From positions 1-64,000 of the forward strand of contig NZ_BROB01000001.1 of the NCBI RefSeq assembly GCF_024345185.1: a stretch of DNA of 64,000 nt. The letters are read 5' to 3'. Below, one piece after another: positions 8,963-17,910 of the stretch. Source of the stretch: Levilactobacillus humaensis. Lineage in GTDB: Bacteria; Bacillota; Bacilli; Lactobacillales; Lactobacillaceae. Position 1 is the stretch's first letter. Each line of letters begins with the position of its first letter. The translations under genes and the position numbers were made by a program. Under the pieces are notes generated by a model. It did no database searches. It was given only the letters and a program-made list of their open reading frames with translations, and was not told where the DNA came from.

Positions 8963-10270
8963 CTACTTTCTTGCGCGTTCGATCAGATGAAGCGGTGTTC
9001 CCTCGAAATCGAAGTGTTCCCGAATCTGATTTTCTAAGAAACGTTCGTAAGAGAAGTGCATCATTTTCGGATCGTTGACGAAAACCACGAAAGTTGGTGG
9101 GGCCACGGCGACCTGCGTCGCGTAGTAAACCCGCAACCGTTTCCCGTTGTCCGAAGGCGTTGGGTTAACGGCAATGGCATCCATGACCACATCATTCAAT
9201 GTGGACGATTGGACCCGCTTATTATGGTTCTCGGAGACTCGCTTGATCAGTGCCGGAAGTTGTTCCAAACGTTGGCCCGTCTTCGCAGAAACGAAGATAA
9301 TTGGGGCGTAGCTCAAGTATTGGAACTCTAGTCGAATCAGGTTCTGGAAGTCCGTCAGCGTATGGTTATCCTTCTTCAAGGTATCCCACTTGTTGACCAA
9401 GATAATAATCCCGCGGCCCGCCTCATGAGCGTAACCAGCAACTCGTTTATCCTGTTCACGGATACCTTCTTCAGCATTCATGACCATCAGGACAACGTCG
9501 GAATTATCAATCGCTCGCATGGCCCGCATCACACTGTAACGTTCCGTGTTTTCGTAAACCTTCCCGCGCTTCCGAATTCCGGCCGTATCGACCATGGTGA
9601 ACTTCGTCTTATCAGCGGTAAACTTGGTATCAATCGCATCACGCGTGGTCCCGGCAATGTCAGAAACAATGACCCGGTCTTCACCAAGAATGGCGTTAAC
9701 CAGTGATGATTTCCCAACATTGGGCCGACCAATCAGACTGAAACGAATCGTATCGTCCTTAGGAGCACCACTGTTGTCAGGGAATTCCTTAACAACAGCA
9801 TCAAGTAAGTCTCCTAAACCAAGTCCGTGAACCCCAGAAACGGGGTATGGATCGCCGAATCCTAAGGAATAGAAGTCGTAAATTGACTCCCGAACTTCAG
9901 GGTTATCGGCTTTATTGACGGCCAGAATGACTGGCTTGTCGGCCCGATACAGGATCTTAGCAACCCGTTCATCGGCATCGGTCACACCCTCAGGGGCGCT
10001 CACGATAAAGACGATCACATCGGCTTCTTCAACCGCGATCTCGGCTTGTTGGGTAATTTGATTCATGAATGGTTCATCACCGAGGTCAATACCCCCGGTA
10101 TCAATCATCCGGAATTCGGTTCCTAGCCACTCTCCACCGGCATAGATCCGGTCACGAGTGACACCCGGTGTATCTTCAACGATCGAGATACGCTCACCGG
10201 CAATCCGGTTGAATAGCGTCGACTTCCCCACGTTGGGGCGGCCGACAATGGCAACTACTGGAAATGCCAC
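8963..10270 (-). CDS. der: Ribosome biogenesis GTPase Der (EngA)
   Basis: Tandem-GTPase protein needed for 50S subunit maturation. Two complete G domains are visible: [12 protein letters not shown] near residue 9 and [12 protein letters not shown] near 181, with DTPGVTRDR and DIAGTTRDA switch regions, NKAD and NKWD specificity motifs. A C-terminal KH-like domain (about 355-435) follows. Length 435 matches the family. The start is GTG at 10270 after AAAGGAGGG. It follows rpsA after a terminator, so it likely has its own promoter or depends on readthrough. Confidence 0.97.
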   Translation of the reverse strand: MAFPVVAIVGRPNVGKSTLFNRIAGERISIVEDTPGVTRDRIYAGGEWLGTEFRMIDTGGIDLGDEPFMNQITQQAEIAVEEADVIVFIVSAPEGVTDADERVAKILYRADKPVILAVNKADNPEVRESIYDFYSLGFGDPYPVSGVHGLGLGDLLDAVVKEFPDNSGAPKDDTIRFSLIGRPNVGKSSLVNAILGEDRVIVSDIAGTTRDAIDTKFTADKTKFTMVDTAGIRKRGKVYENTERYSVMRAMRAIDNSDVVLMVMNAEEGIREQDKRVAGYAHEAGRGIIILVNKWDTLKKDNHTLTDFQNLIRLEFQYLSYAPIIFVSAKTGQRLEQLPALIKRVSENHNKRVQSSTLNDVVMDAIAVNPTPSDNGKRLRVYYATQVAVAPPTFVVFVNDPKMMHFSYERFLENQIREHFDFEGTPLHLIERARK

Positions 10271-10302
10271 GACAATCCCTCCTTTAATTTCAAATAGTGA
10301 CG

Positions 10303-10346
10303 AAAAAAGGTCTGGAACGAAACCAACAAAAGTTTCGCTCTAGACC
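10303..10346 (-). terminator. Intrinsic terminator of rpsA
   Basis: On the minus strand GGTCTAGAGCGAAAC pairs with GTTTCGTTCCAGACC, followed by six T. It starts 18 bases beyond the rpsA stop. Confidence 0.93.
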
Positions 10347-10363
10347 CATTTCAACCAAACGTA

Positions 10364-11677
10364 TTAGTTGTTTTCGTTATCTTCCATATCTTTCTTTAAG
10401 CTATCACCAATCAGATCACCTAAAGAGAAACCAGTGCTTTCTTCTGGGGCGTTAGCCGTTGAAGTTTCAGCAGAGTTCCGGCTGTTACGACGACGGTTGT
10501 TGTTACCGCCATTGTTACGGCTACGGTTGTTGTTACTGCTGCTCCGGTGTTCGCCAGCATTGCTGTCGTCGCCAGATTGTGGCTTTTCTTCAAGAGCCTT
10601 GATTGATAAGGCCAAACGGTGGTCGTTAGGACGAACGTCCAAGACCTTAACCTTGATTTCTTGACCAACCTTCAGAACGTCAGCAGGCGTTGCGATGTGT
10701 TGGTGAGAAATTTGGGAAATGTGAACTAAACCTTCAACGCCAGGGAACACTTCAACGAAGGCCCCAAAGCTAGTCAAACGCTTAACAGTTCCATCCAAGA
10801 CACTACCTTGTGGTGCCTTTTCTTCGATACCGTCCCAAGGTTCTGGTAACGTTTGCTTGATGGAAAGGGAAATCCGGTCACGATCTGGGTCTACAGATAA
10901 GACCTTAACCTTAACTTCTTGACCCACCTTCAAGACATCGCTAGGCTTTTCAACCCGTTCAAAGGCGATTTCTGAAACGTGAACCAACCCATCAACACCA
11001 CCAAGGTCAACGAAGGCACCGAAGTTGGTCAAACGAGCAACCTTACCTTCGACAATGTCGCCGGCGGTCAACTTAGCCATGATTTCAGCCTTTTGTGCTG
11101 CCCGTTCCTTTTCGACAAGTGCCCGGTGAGATAAGATTAACCGGTTTTCGCTAGGTTCGATTTCGATGATCTTGAATTCAAGAGTTTGGCCCTTGAATTG
11201 AGAAAGATCTTCAACGAAGTGGTCGGATACCATAGATGCAGGAACGAATCCACGCACACCAGCATCAACGACTAACCCACCCTTAACCACTTGGGTAACA
11301 GGGGCAGTTAACGTATGACCAGCTTCGAATTCCTTTTGGATGTCGTCCCAAACCTTACGGGCTTCCAAACGACGTTGAGACAGTAAGTAGCTACCGCCTT
11401 CCTTATCGGTACCGATACGAGAAATTACGACGAGGTCCATAACGTCCCCGACTTTAATTACAGTATTAATGTCATCTACTGGCTTAGTTGATAATTCCTT
11501 CTTAGGAACCACCCCTTCAATACCAGTGTCGGCAATGCCGACGATTGCTTGTTGGTCATCATCAATTGCTAAGACTTCACCCTTAACAACGTCACCAACT
11601 TTAACGGTTTCGATGCTGTTTAAAGCATTCAATAAATCGTTGTTTTCATTGTTTTGACTCGTGCCATTTTCACTCAT
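10364..11677 (-). CDS. rpsA: 30S ribosomal protein S1 homologue (four S1 domains)
   Basis: RNA-binding translation protein. Start ATG 11677 follows AGGAGG; in-frame codons further upstream overlap that site. Four S1 OB-fold domains are visible (about residues 25-95, 113-180, 195-270, 282-355), the third and fourth with the classic LTNFGAFVDLGGVDGLVHVSE and LTSFGAFVEVFPGVEGLVHIS cores. This short form is normal for low-GC Gram-positives. The last ~70 residues are a low-complexity Ser/Asn/Arg tail (NNNRSRNNGGNNNRRRN) ending acidic, which probably adds unstructured RNA contacts. It lies between cmk and der. Confidence 0.93.
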   Translation of the reverse strand: MSENGTSQNNENNDLLNALNSIETVKVGDVVKGEVLAIDDDQQAIVGIADTGIEGVVPKKELSTKPVDDINTVIKVGDVMDLVVISRIGTDKEGGSYLLSQRRLEARKVWDDIQKEFEAGHTLTAPVTQVVKGGLVVDAGVRGFVPASMVSDHFVEDLSQFKGQTLEFKIIEIEPSENRLILSHRALVEKERAAQKAEIMAKLTAGDIVEGKVARLTNFGAFVDLGGVDGLVHVSEIAFERVEKPSDVLKVGQEVKVKVLSVDPDRDRISLSIKQTLPEPWDGIEEKAPQGSVLDGTVKRLTSFGAFVEVFPGVEGLVHISQISHQHIATPADVLKVGQEIKVKVLDVRPNDHRLALSIKALEEKPQSGDDSNAGEHRSSSNNNRSRNNGGNNNRRRNSRNSAETSTANAPEESTGFSLGDLIGDSLKKDMEDNENN

Positions 11678-11750
11678 GCGAATTTTTCCTCCTTGCGACA
11701 ACTCTATATACTATTCTAGCCGATTGTGCCAGTAAAAGCTAGTAAAATGC

Positions 11751-12437
11751 CTATTTCTCTAGGGATTCTTTTTCTTGAATAATTTCAGCGATTCGATCGG
11801 CCACTTGTTCGATAGACATTGACGTCGTATCGAGCCGAATTGCGTCGTCTGCTTGCGTTAATGGTGAAATCTTCCGAGTAGAATCTTTGCGATCCCGTTC
11901 TTCGATCTCGTACTTCAATGTTGCCAATGGGGTATCAATCCCCTTAGCTGCATTATCCTTCAAACGGCGTTGGGCCCGTTCATCGACGCTTGCAACCATG
12001 AAAATCTTCACTTCAGCGTCCGGCAGAACGGTCGATCCAATGTCGCGACCATCCATGACAATGCCTCCAGCGTCGGCGATTTGCCGTTGCCGTTCCGTCA
12101 ATTCGGAACGGACCGCAGATAGTGCGGATACTTGAGAAACCGCGTTCGTCACATCCGGTTGGCGAATGGCTAACGTCACTTCGGTATCATCCACGTAAAC
12201 CTTTTGAACGGGCTTACCGGGTTCAAACCGAATCACGATGCCATCTAACAACTTTTTGATAGCGGCTTCGTCATCCAAAGCAACACCTGCCTGTAACGCC
12301 TTCCAAGTAATTGCCCGATACATTGCACCTGTATCACAGTAGATGTAGTGGAACCGTGTTGCGACAATCTTAGCAACCGTACTCTTACCAGCTGATGCCG
12401 GTCCGTCGATTGCGACTTGCAAACCTTGTTTATCCAT
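11751..12437 (-). CDS. cmk: Cytidylate kinase
   Basis: Phosphorylates CMP and dCMP to the diphosphates. The P-loop AIDGPASAGKST lies at the N-terminus (about residues 8-20), followed by YCDTGAMYRA and the GGIVMDGRDIGSTVLPDAEVKIF core, and a basic lid ERDRKDSTRKISPL. Start chosen as ATG 12437, ten bases after GGGAG; the alternative TTG three codons earlier would sit too close to it. Encoded directly upstream of rpsA, the common cmk-rpsA-der order. Confidence 0.96.
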   Translation of the reverse strand: MDKQGLQVAIDGPASAGKSTVAKIVATRFHYIYCDTGAMYRAITWKALQAGVALDDEAAIKKLLDGIVIRFEPGKPVQKVYVDDTEVTLAIRQPDVTNAVSQVSALSAVRSELTERQRQIADAGGIVMDGRDIGSTVLPDAEVKIFMVASVDERAQRRLKDNAAKGIDTPLATLKYEIEERDRKDSTRKISPLTQADDAIRLDTTSMSIEQVADRIAEIIQEKESLEK

Positions 12438-12473
12438 GAAAACCAAGCTCCCTATCCAATTTTAATCATTTGC

Positions 12474-13088
12474 TTATCTAACCCGTAAGCGCTGACCCGG
12501 ATACAATGATGAACCCGAGGAAAGGCCGTTAAGTTCTAGCAATTTGTCTACCGAGATACCGGCGTTAGTCGCCACCCGATAAACCCCTTGGCCAGATTCA
12601 ACGGTCGTGTACTTGGCACCAGCAGTTGTACTACTACTGCTACTCGTGGTCTTGCTAGACGATGAGGCTGCTTGACTTTCTTGGGTAGCCGAAGAACTGC
12701 TAGTCTTCGTTGCTGAACTAGCAGTCGTATTTGACGTTGAACTCTTCTTGCGACTACTAGTCGTTGAGGAAGACTTTTTACTGGCCGAGGATTTGCTCGA
12801 CTTGTGTTTAGCCGCCTTAGACGAGTGTGACGAACTGGCCGCCACGCTCTCTGTATTCTCGGGCCGGTTAACCGCGCTTTGCCGTGCTAAACCATAAACC
12901 AGTGAGGCCGCTGCAATAACGATAATAATCGCGACGAGAATAATCGTCACCATCGTATTGCTGTGATTCTGCCGCCGCATCTTTGACCGCGACAGGTTAC
13001 CCTGATCGTCGCGATCATCGGCAAACGATTGATCCCACGGATGGGATTCTTGCTCCTTTGGTGTTTGATCGTCACGCTTTTGACTCAT
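12474..13088 (-). CDS. LysM-domain surface protein, YpbE/EF1546-like
   Basis: A hydrophilic, acidic cytoplasmic head (about 1-45) is followed by one membrane span (about 46-68), then a ~85-residue linker made mostly of Ser, Thr, Lys and Ala, and a C-terminal LysM fold (about 155-204; YRVATNAGISVDKLLELNG and LYPGQRLRVR). LysM binds peptidoglycan, so the protein probably spans the membrane with its C-terminus in the wall. Two ATGs are adjacent (13091 and 13088); the GGGAGG spacing favours the second. Neighbour of recQ as in Bacillus (ypbE). Role unknown. Confidence 0.85.
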   Translation of the reverse strand: MSQKRDDQTPKEQESHPWDQSFADDRDDQGNLSRSKMRRQNHSNTMVTIILVAIIIVIAAASLVYGLARQSAVNRPENTESVAASSSHSSKAAKHKSSKSSASKKSSSTTSSRKKSSTSNTTASSATKTSSSSATQESQAASSSSKTTSSSSSTTAGAKYTTVESGQGVYRVATNAGISVDKLLELNGLSSGSSLYPGQRLRVR

Positions 13089-13159
13089 CATCTAACCTCC
13101 CAGAAAAACTTTCACCCGTAATTGTACCATATCGACAACCTGAATTCTCTAAAATCTTC

Positions 13160-14575
13160 TTAAAATAGCTGTCTGAGCTGGTCACGCCATGCAGTTTTGG
13201 TGCTAGTGACTGTCGCCAGAGTCGACTGTTGGAGCCCCAAGGTTGCCAAATCGAGGGCCACTGCTTTAGGCGCACAGCACTTATCGCTGTGCGTTCCCTG
13301 CTCATCGAAGGCTTTCAGCCAATTCTGACGCAGGCAATGCGGTTCTCTGACGTAGCTGAGCATCTGGGCCAAGGCCCGATTGCGTTCTCGCTCCCGTCGT
13401 GTGAAGAGCCGAACTACCGCCGCCTCACTAATCCCGTGATTACGGTAAAAGGCCAGGAGATGTACTCCGGGGTCGTTGACATCAAACGCCGCCGGTCGTG
13501 CATAGTAATCATGCACGGTGACCGCTGTTGGTCGATTGGCCTGTCCCAGCATCAAGGGTAACTGCTCATCCCCGGGAGCATACAACAATACGGCTAGACT
13601 GGGTTCACCATCCCGACCGGCCCGGCCGATCTCCTGCGCATAGCTTTCCATATCCGCTGGCAGGTGGTAGTGAATCACATACCGAACGTCATTCTTATCG
13701 ACACCCATCCCAAATGCACTGGTGGCACAGATCAGATCCAATTGGCCGGCCATATATTGTTGCTGAATCTTAAACCGTGACTCATTGTCTAAACCGGCAT
13801 GGTAAGCCGCAACGACCTTGCCCGTTTGTGACTGCAACCACAAGGCCATGTCACTGGCAAGTTGCTTGCTAGAAAAGTACACGATTCCCGGCCCTGGCAG
13901 CTTACCTACCAGTTCGGCCAACCGCGCCTGCTTCTCGTTGCCATCGCCCACGTCTTCCACATCCAGAAAAATATTTGGACGATCCACGGAAGTTGCCACA
14001 ACCTGTGGCTGACACCGTAACTGATGGGCGATCTCCTGGCGGGTCGTCTTACCCGCCGTGGCCGTCAACATCAGCGTCCGGGGCATCCCCAATTTCTCAC
14101 GAATAGCACCCAATAACAGGTATTCCGGGCGGAAATCAGGCCCCCACTGGACGATACAATGTGCCTCATCAATGACGAGCAGACTGAGATCGACCTGACG
14201 AAGTTGACTCAGCATTGTCGGCTGCGACAACATCTCCGGGGACATGAAGAGAAACTGATACTCCCCTAAATGACGTAAGATCGCCTGGCGTTCGTCTCGT
14301 CCGGTTAGCGAATTAATTGCCGCTACTCGGCGAAACCCAGCCATCCGCATGCGATCCACTTGATCATTCATTAAGGACAATAAGGGCGATACGATCAGGA
14401 CACAGCCCGGATGACGATACCCATAGAGCTGATAGATCAGTGTCTTACCGGCACCAGTCGGTAGAACGGCCAGCACATCTTGTCCCGCCTCTAGGTCGCG
14501 TAAAGTCTCCGCCTGCCCCGTTCGGAACTCTTCAAAACCAAAGACCCGTTTAAGACTCGCTGTTAGCTCTTCCAT
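13160..14575 (-). CDS. recQ: ATP-dependent DNA helicase RecQ, short form
   Basis: A 3'-5' SF2 helicase for recombination repair and fork processing. Motif I is LPTGAGKTLIYQ, motif II IDEAHCIVQWGPDFRPEY (more usually ISQWGHDF), motif III LTATA, and motif VI is QEIGRAGRDGEPS. At 471 residues it ends after the helicase core and a reduced zinc-binding region (cysteines in PHCLRQ and DKCCAP); winged-helix and HRDC domains are absent, as in the Bacillus RecS form. Its start overlaps the 3' end of the ypbB-like gene by 26 bases, suggesting coupled translation. Confidence 0.93.
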   Translation of the reverse strand: MEELTASLKRVFGFEEFRTGQAETLRDLEAGQDVLAVLPTGAGKTLIYQLYGYRHPGCVLIVSPLLSLMNDQVDRMRMAGFRRVAAINSLTGRDERQAILRHLGEYQFLFMSPEMLSQPTMLSQLRQVDLSLLVIDEAHCIVQWGPDFRPEYLLLGAIREKLGMPRTLMLTATAGKTTRQEIAHQLRCQPQVVATSVDRPNIFLDVEDVGDGNEKQARLAELVGKLPGPGIVYFSSKQLASDMALWLQSQTGKVVAAYHAGLDNESRFKIQQQYMAGQLDLICATSAFGMGVDKNDVRYVIHYHLPADMESYAQEIGRAGRDGEPSLAVLLYAPGDEQLPLMLGQANRPTAVTVHDYYARPAAFDVNDPGVHLLAFYRNHGISEAAVVRLFTRRERERNRALAQMLSYVREPHCLRQNWLKAFDEQGTHSDKCCAPKAVALDLATLGLQQSTLATVTSTKTAWRDQLRQLF

Positions 14576-15611
14576 CGACTAGCACGCCCCCTTTCTCAAT
14601 CCAAATGGCATAGAGCCGAAAATAAAAGAAGTCATATTGCTGCTGCAAATCAGCGGGCAGACTGGTGTATTGCCAGTCATCGATTGCCCCCGTTAAATTC
14701 TGGGCAAAAAGCCGACATAACTCGGGTGTCAGAATTTGCTCATAGGGAAAGCCCGACAGTGGGAGAAAAATGGCCGCTTCCAGTAGATGCTCCCGCACCG
14801 TACTCAACTTAATTCGACGTTGTGCCGCCACACGGTCAAGGTCGCCAGTCTGCCGGACCGCTTCTAATGTCAGCTGGGCACTCCGCGTGACCGGTGATTG
14901 CCACAGGCTATTCAGCAGACTGGTAAATGGCGTCTCTGCGACCCGAGCATCCTGACTGATCTGCATCAGGCCATCCAGTTGCATCAGGGTAACCTCCCAG
15001 GCCGTCTGCTGATGCGCCTGTGCGACCTGTTCTCGCGTTAACCCAGGATGCTGATAGCCAGTCAACAGACTCGTCGTGACCACCGCAACCTCCTCTGGTA
15101 GCTGTTCTAGGGCGTGTGTCAGGGCTTGTAAAAGCTGCTGACCCAGTTGGTCGGATTTTACCCGTTGAAACCAGGCTCTGACCGCCTGACGAGTCGCCAA
15201 ATCCGTCATCAGTGGATAGTAACGCCGAGTGGCATGGGTATATTCACTAACCACCTGAACGGCTAACAGGATCCGCTGCCGTGCCGCCATCAAATCCAAC
15301 TGAATCCATTGATCGGCCGTTTGTGGCCGATAGTAATCTCGTTGGGCGGCAATGACTCCGGCCGGCGTTAATCGTAGCTGGTCATTTTCCTCATCCAGCG
15401 TTGCCAAGCCTCCGGTGACCAGCGACCGGGCCGAAGCATCTAACGCCCCACGATCGAGCGTCTTATCCAGTCCGATAAGCGGCAATAACTGGTATCGCTG
15501 TCCCCAATAAAGCGTTGAGACCGTCTTTTTACCACGAAGGAGGTTTTCGATCACCCGCAGACGCCGGGCTTGTTGTGGGGTCAAAACCTGAATTAAATCC
15601 GCCGCTTCCAA
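14550..15611 (-). CDS. YpbB-like helix-turn-helix protein encoded with RecQ
   Basis: A 353-residue helical protein with no membrane segments. The C-terminal region around 255-285 (RVAAQRRIKLSTVREHLLEAAIF) reads as a helix-turn-helix, the hallmark of the YpbB family that is encoded next to RecQ in Firmicutes. The start is TTG at 15611 after GAGGAGATGG. The 26-base overlap with recQ suggests the two proteins work together, though the biochemical role of YpbB is not established to my knowledge. Confidence 0.75.
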   Translation of the reverse strand: MEAADLIQVLTPQQARRLRVIENLLRGKKTVSTLYWGQRYQLLPLIGLDKTLDRGALDASARSLVTGGLATLDEENDQLRLTPAGVIAAQRDYYRPQTADQWIQLDLMAARQRILLAVQVVSEYTHATRRYYPLMTDLATRQAVRAWFQRVKSDQLGQQLLQALTHALEQLPEEVAVVTTSLLTGYQHPGLTREQVAQAHQQTAWEVTLMQLDGLMQISQDARVAETPFTSLLNSLWQSPVTRSAQLTLEAVRQTGDLDRVAAQRRIKLSTVREHLLEAAIFLPLSGFPYEQILTPELCRLFAQNLTGAIDDWQYTSLPADLQQQYDFFYFRLYAIWIEKGGVLVDGRANSES

Positions 15612-15703
15612 AAGACCATCTCCTCATATCGCTTAATTTTACCATAGAAAAAGGACTGACGACTGCCAGTCCCTCGTTTGCCTGTAATTGTTTATGTGCG
15701 TCT

Positions 15704-16288
15704 TTATGACAGCGCATGCTTAGCCATCCAGGGCGCCAATCGCCGATTCAAGGGGATAAATAACACCCCAAGCACAATCCCCTTAATCAGGTTGAATGGG
15801 ACCACTCCCAGCAGCACTAACTGCTTTACGGGGAGTCCGAGATCCATATGCCAGACCTTGAGATAGAGCGGCGTAATGACCCACCAGTTTGCCAGTGACA
15901 GCACGACCGTCAGACTCACCGTCCCCGCAATAATCGCGAGAATGTGGCGCCCGATGGAAGCCTTGTGTTGCCGCCGTAGAACGGCACTGATGGGCAAGAC
16001 GTAAGCCACGTCAGCAATAAAGGCCGTCATGACCCCAATGAAGTTCATGATGTCCATCCCAGTCGTCACAAAGTACAGCAGTTCCTTAAGGGCGGCGATC
16101 AGAATCGCCCCCGCGGGCCCAAAGACCCCCAGTCCCACTAAGACCACCAGATCACTGAGATCCAACTTCATGTACGGCACAATGGGAATAATTGATACCG
16201 ACATGAACATGAGAATGTAGGATACCCCCGCAAACAGTGACATTTCCACCATCGCGCGAACGCCTAAACCCTTGTGAACATTTTCCAT
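15704..16288 (-). CDS. ribU: Riboflavin ECF transporter substrate-binding subunit RibU
   Basis: Membrane S-component that captures riboflavin and works with the shared EcfAA'T energising module, which is not encoded here. It has about six spans; the first helices carry EMSLFAGVSYILMF, and the central loop LDLSDLVVLVGLGVFGPAGA corresponds to the family's flavin-site segment. Start ATG 16288 after AAGGAGGAAC; 194 residues is normal. An FMN riboswitch with a terminator precedes it, which directly supports flavin transport and predicts repression when FMN is high. Confidence 0.95.
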   Translation of the reverse strand: MENVHKGLGVRAMVEMSLFAGVSYILMFMSVSIIPIVPYMKLDLSDLVVLVGLGVFGPAGAILIAALKELLYFVTTGMDIMNFIGVMTAFIADVAYVLPISAVLRRQHKASIGRHILAIIAGTVSLTVVLSLANWWVITPLYLKVWHMDLGLPVKQLVLLGVVPFNLIKGIVLGVLFIPLNRRLAPWMAKHALS

Positions 16289-16330
16289 AATTCTGTTCCT
16301 CCTTGCGGCCATCTCAGTGGTGAGACCACG

Positions 16331-16362
16331 AAAAAAGATCCCACCACAGAAGGGTAAGACCT
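16331..16362 (-). terminator. Riboswitch-controlled terminator upstream of ribU
   Basis: On the minus strand AGGTCTTACC pairs fully (with G-U pairs) to GGTGGGATCT around CTTCTGT, then six T. It sits between the FMN aptamer and the ribU ribosome-binding site, so it is the expression platform of a transcription-attenuating switch. Confidence 0.88.
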
Positions 16363-16403
16363 TGGCTTTACGTAAACATGGGCCTACGCAAAGAGCAACG
16401 TCT

Positions 16404-16517
16404 CATCTTCTGCATACCAGACTTTACTGTCGGTTCCGGAGTTTCACCGAATCAACCGCTTAACGCGGGTCGCGGACTTTACCGCCGGTCGGGAATTTCA
16501 CCCTGCCCTGAAGATGA
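16404..16517 (-). promoter_or_regulatory. FMN riboswitch (RFN element)
   Basis: The minus strand carries the RFN consensus in order: ATCTTCAGGGCAGGGTG, AATTCCCGACCGGCGGT, AAAGTCCGCGACCCGCG, GGTGAAACTCCGGAACCGA, CAGTAAAGTCTGG and the closing GCAGAAGATGA, which pairs with the start to form P1. FMN binding should favour the downstream terminator and shut off ribU. Confidence 0.97.
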
Positions 16518-16578
16518 ACCATAAATTATTTGACACCATAAATATACTAATACTGCGCGTTACTGTCAATCATTTGAC

Positions 16579-17301
16579 TTAGGCCAGATCCGTCAGTCGT
16601 CTGAGTTCCTTCACTTCTTCGGGCTTCAGATAACGTGAATCCCCGGGATTAAGTCCCTTGAGCGTCAATTTGGCATATTCTTCTCGCTTCAACTTTTCCA
16701 CGGGACAACCCACACTAGCCAACATCTTCTTGACCTGATGGTTCTTCCCTTCGTGAATTGTTAACGAGACAATCGCCGTATGCTTCTTGTCATCAGTGCT
16801 CAGCACCTTTGCCTTGGCTGGTGCATAGGTAATATTATCCACCTCAACCCCTTGACGCAATTGACGTAAGGCATCGTTGGTTGGGATTCCCGTGACCTTC
16901 GCCACGTAAGTCTTCTCGACCCCGTACTTGGGATGGGTCAACCGATTGGCCAGTTCACCGTCGTTGGTTAACAACAACAGCCCCGTCGTATCGTAATCTA
17001 ACCGGCCTACAGGATAAATCCGTTGAGGTACGTTTTCGATCAGGTCGACAACGGTTTCGCGACCCTTTTCATCGTTAGCAGTCGAAACTACCCCACGAGG
17101 CTTGTACAACAGGACGTAGGTTGGGGCTTCGCTGGACACCGGCACACCGTCCACCACGATTTTATCGTGAACGCCGACCTTAGTTCCAAGTTCCGTGACC
17201 ACGTCACCGTTGACCCGTACTCGGCCACTCATGATGAGTTTTTCCGACTGACGCCGTGATGCAACCCCGTCGTGGGCTAAAACTTTTTGTAATCGTTCCA
17301 T
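16579..17301 (-). CDS. rluB: 23S rRNA pseudouridine synthase, RluB family
   Basis: Converts a uridine of 23S rRNA to pseudouridine. An N-terminal S4 RNA-binding domain (about 1-60; ASRRQSEKLIMSGRVRVNG) precedes the catalytic domain with GRLDYDTTGLLLLTNDG carrying the catalytic Asp, and KTYVAKV plus EGKNHQVKKML. Length 240 is normal. Its ATG directly follows the scpB stop (TAA-ATG), so it is cotranslated with the condensin-like scpAB genes, a common Firmicutes arrangement. RluB rather than RluE/F is assigned from context. Confidence 0.93.
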   Translation of the reverse strand: MERLQKVLAHDGVASRRQSEKLIMSGRVRVNGDVVTELGTKVGVHDKIVVDGVPVSSEAPTYVLLYKPRGVVSTANDEKGRETVVDLIENVPQRIYPVGRLDYDTTGLLLLTNDGELANRLTHPKYGVEKTYVAKVTGIPTNDALRQLRQGVEVDNITYAPAKAKVLSTDDKKHTAIVSLTIHEGKNHQVKKMLASVGCPVEKLKREEYAKLTLKGLNPGDSRYLKPEEVKELRRLTDLA

Positions 17302-17910
17302 TTATTGGTCATCTCCTGCTTGATTGAGTTGTTGATTGAAGGCCTTTAAAAAGATGTCGCCACCGTCTTCATCCGCATGGTCACCGGTGGTTGCCGCAGC
17401 GGGTAATGGCGGCAGATCCGTCAATTCTTCCAGGCCGAAATAGTCCAGGAAGTAGGCACTGGTCCGATACAGCTTTGGTCGACCGGGCTCATCTAACCGT
17501 CCCGCATCTTCGATCAGTCGGCGCAAGACCAGCTTCTGCACGGTCGAGGCACTCTGAACCCCGCGAATCTCATCAATCTCGATACGCGTAATGGGCTGGC
17601 GGTAAGCAATAATTGCGAGCACTTCTAAGGAAGCCGGCGACAAGCTCGTACTCAACGGATTTTCAAAGTAACGTTTGATGAGGTCCCCAGTCGCCGCCTT
17701 GGTTACCAGCCGGTAGGTGGTCTCATTCACCATCAGCTCCAGGGCTGAATCGGGATCGTCCCGGTATTTCTCCGCCAGCCGTTCCAGACTGGCCAGGATG
17801 GCCGGTCGTAAGAGGCCAGTTGCCGCAGCTAAATCCGCCACGGTGATCCCTTCATCGCCACTCACGAACAGGAGACTTTCAATTTGTGCCAGAGGTGACA
17901 TCGGTGGCAT
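17302..17910 (-). CDS. scpB: Chromosome segregation and condensation protein ScpB
   Basis: Winged-helix kleisin-associated subunit that dimerises and binds ScpA in the SMC complex. Two winged-helix units are seen (about 1-85 and 90-165), with SLSPASLEVLAIIAYRQPIT and IDEIRGVQS typical of the family. Two ATGs (17910 and 17901) are possible; AAGGAAG is close to the first and far from the second, so the exact start is uncertain. The reading frame overlaps the end of scpA by 20-30 bases, implying coupled synthesis of the two partners. Confidence 0.95.
   Translation of the reverse strand: MPPMSPLAQIESLLFVSGDEGITVADLAAATGLLRPAILASLERLAEKYRDDPDSALELMVNETTYRLVTKAATGDLIKRYFENPLSTSLSPASLEVLAIIAYRQPITRIEIDEIRGVQSASTVQKLVLRRLIEDAGRLDEPGRPKLYRTSAYFLDYFGLEELTDLPPLPAAATTGDHADEDGGDIFLKAFNQQLNQAGDDQ

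Noticed and set aside
16440-16480. CCGCTTAA in this region, as in the structured repeat
   Set aside because: It is part of the FMN riboswitch consensus and none of the other repeat blocks is present.
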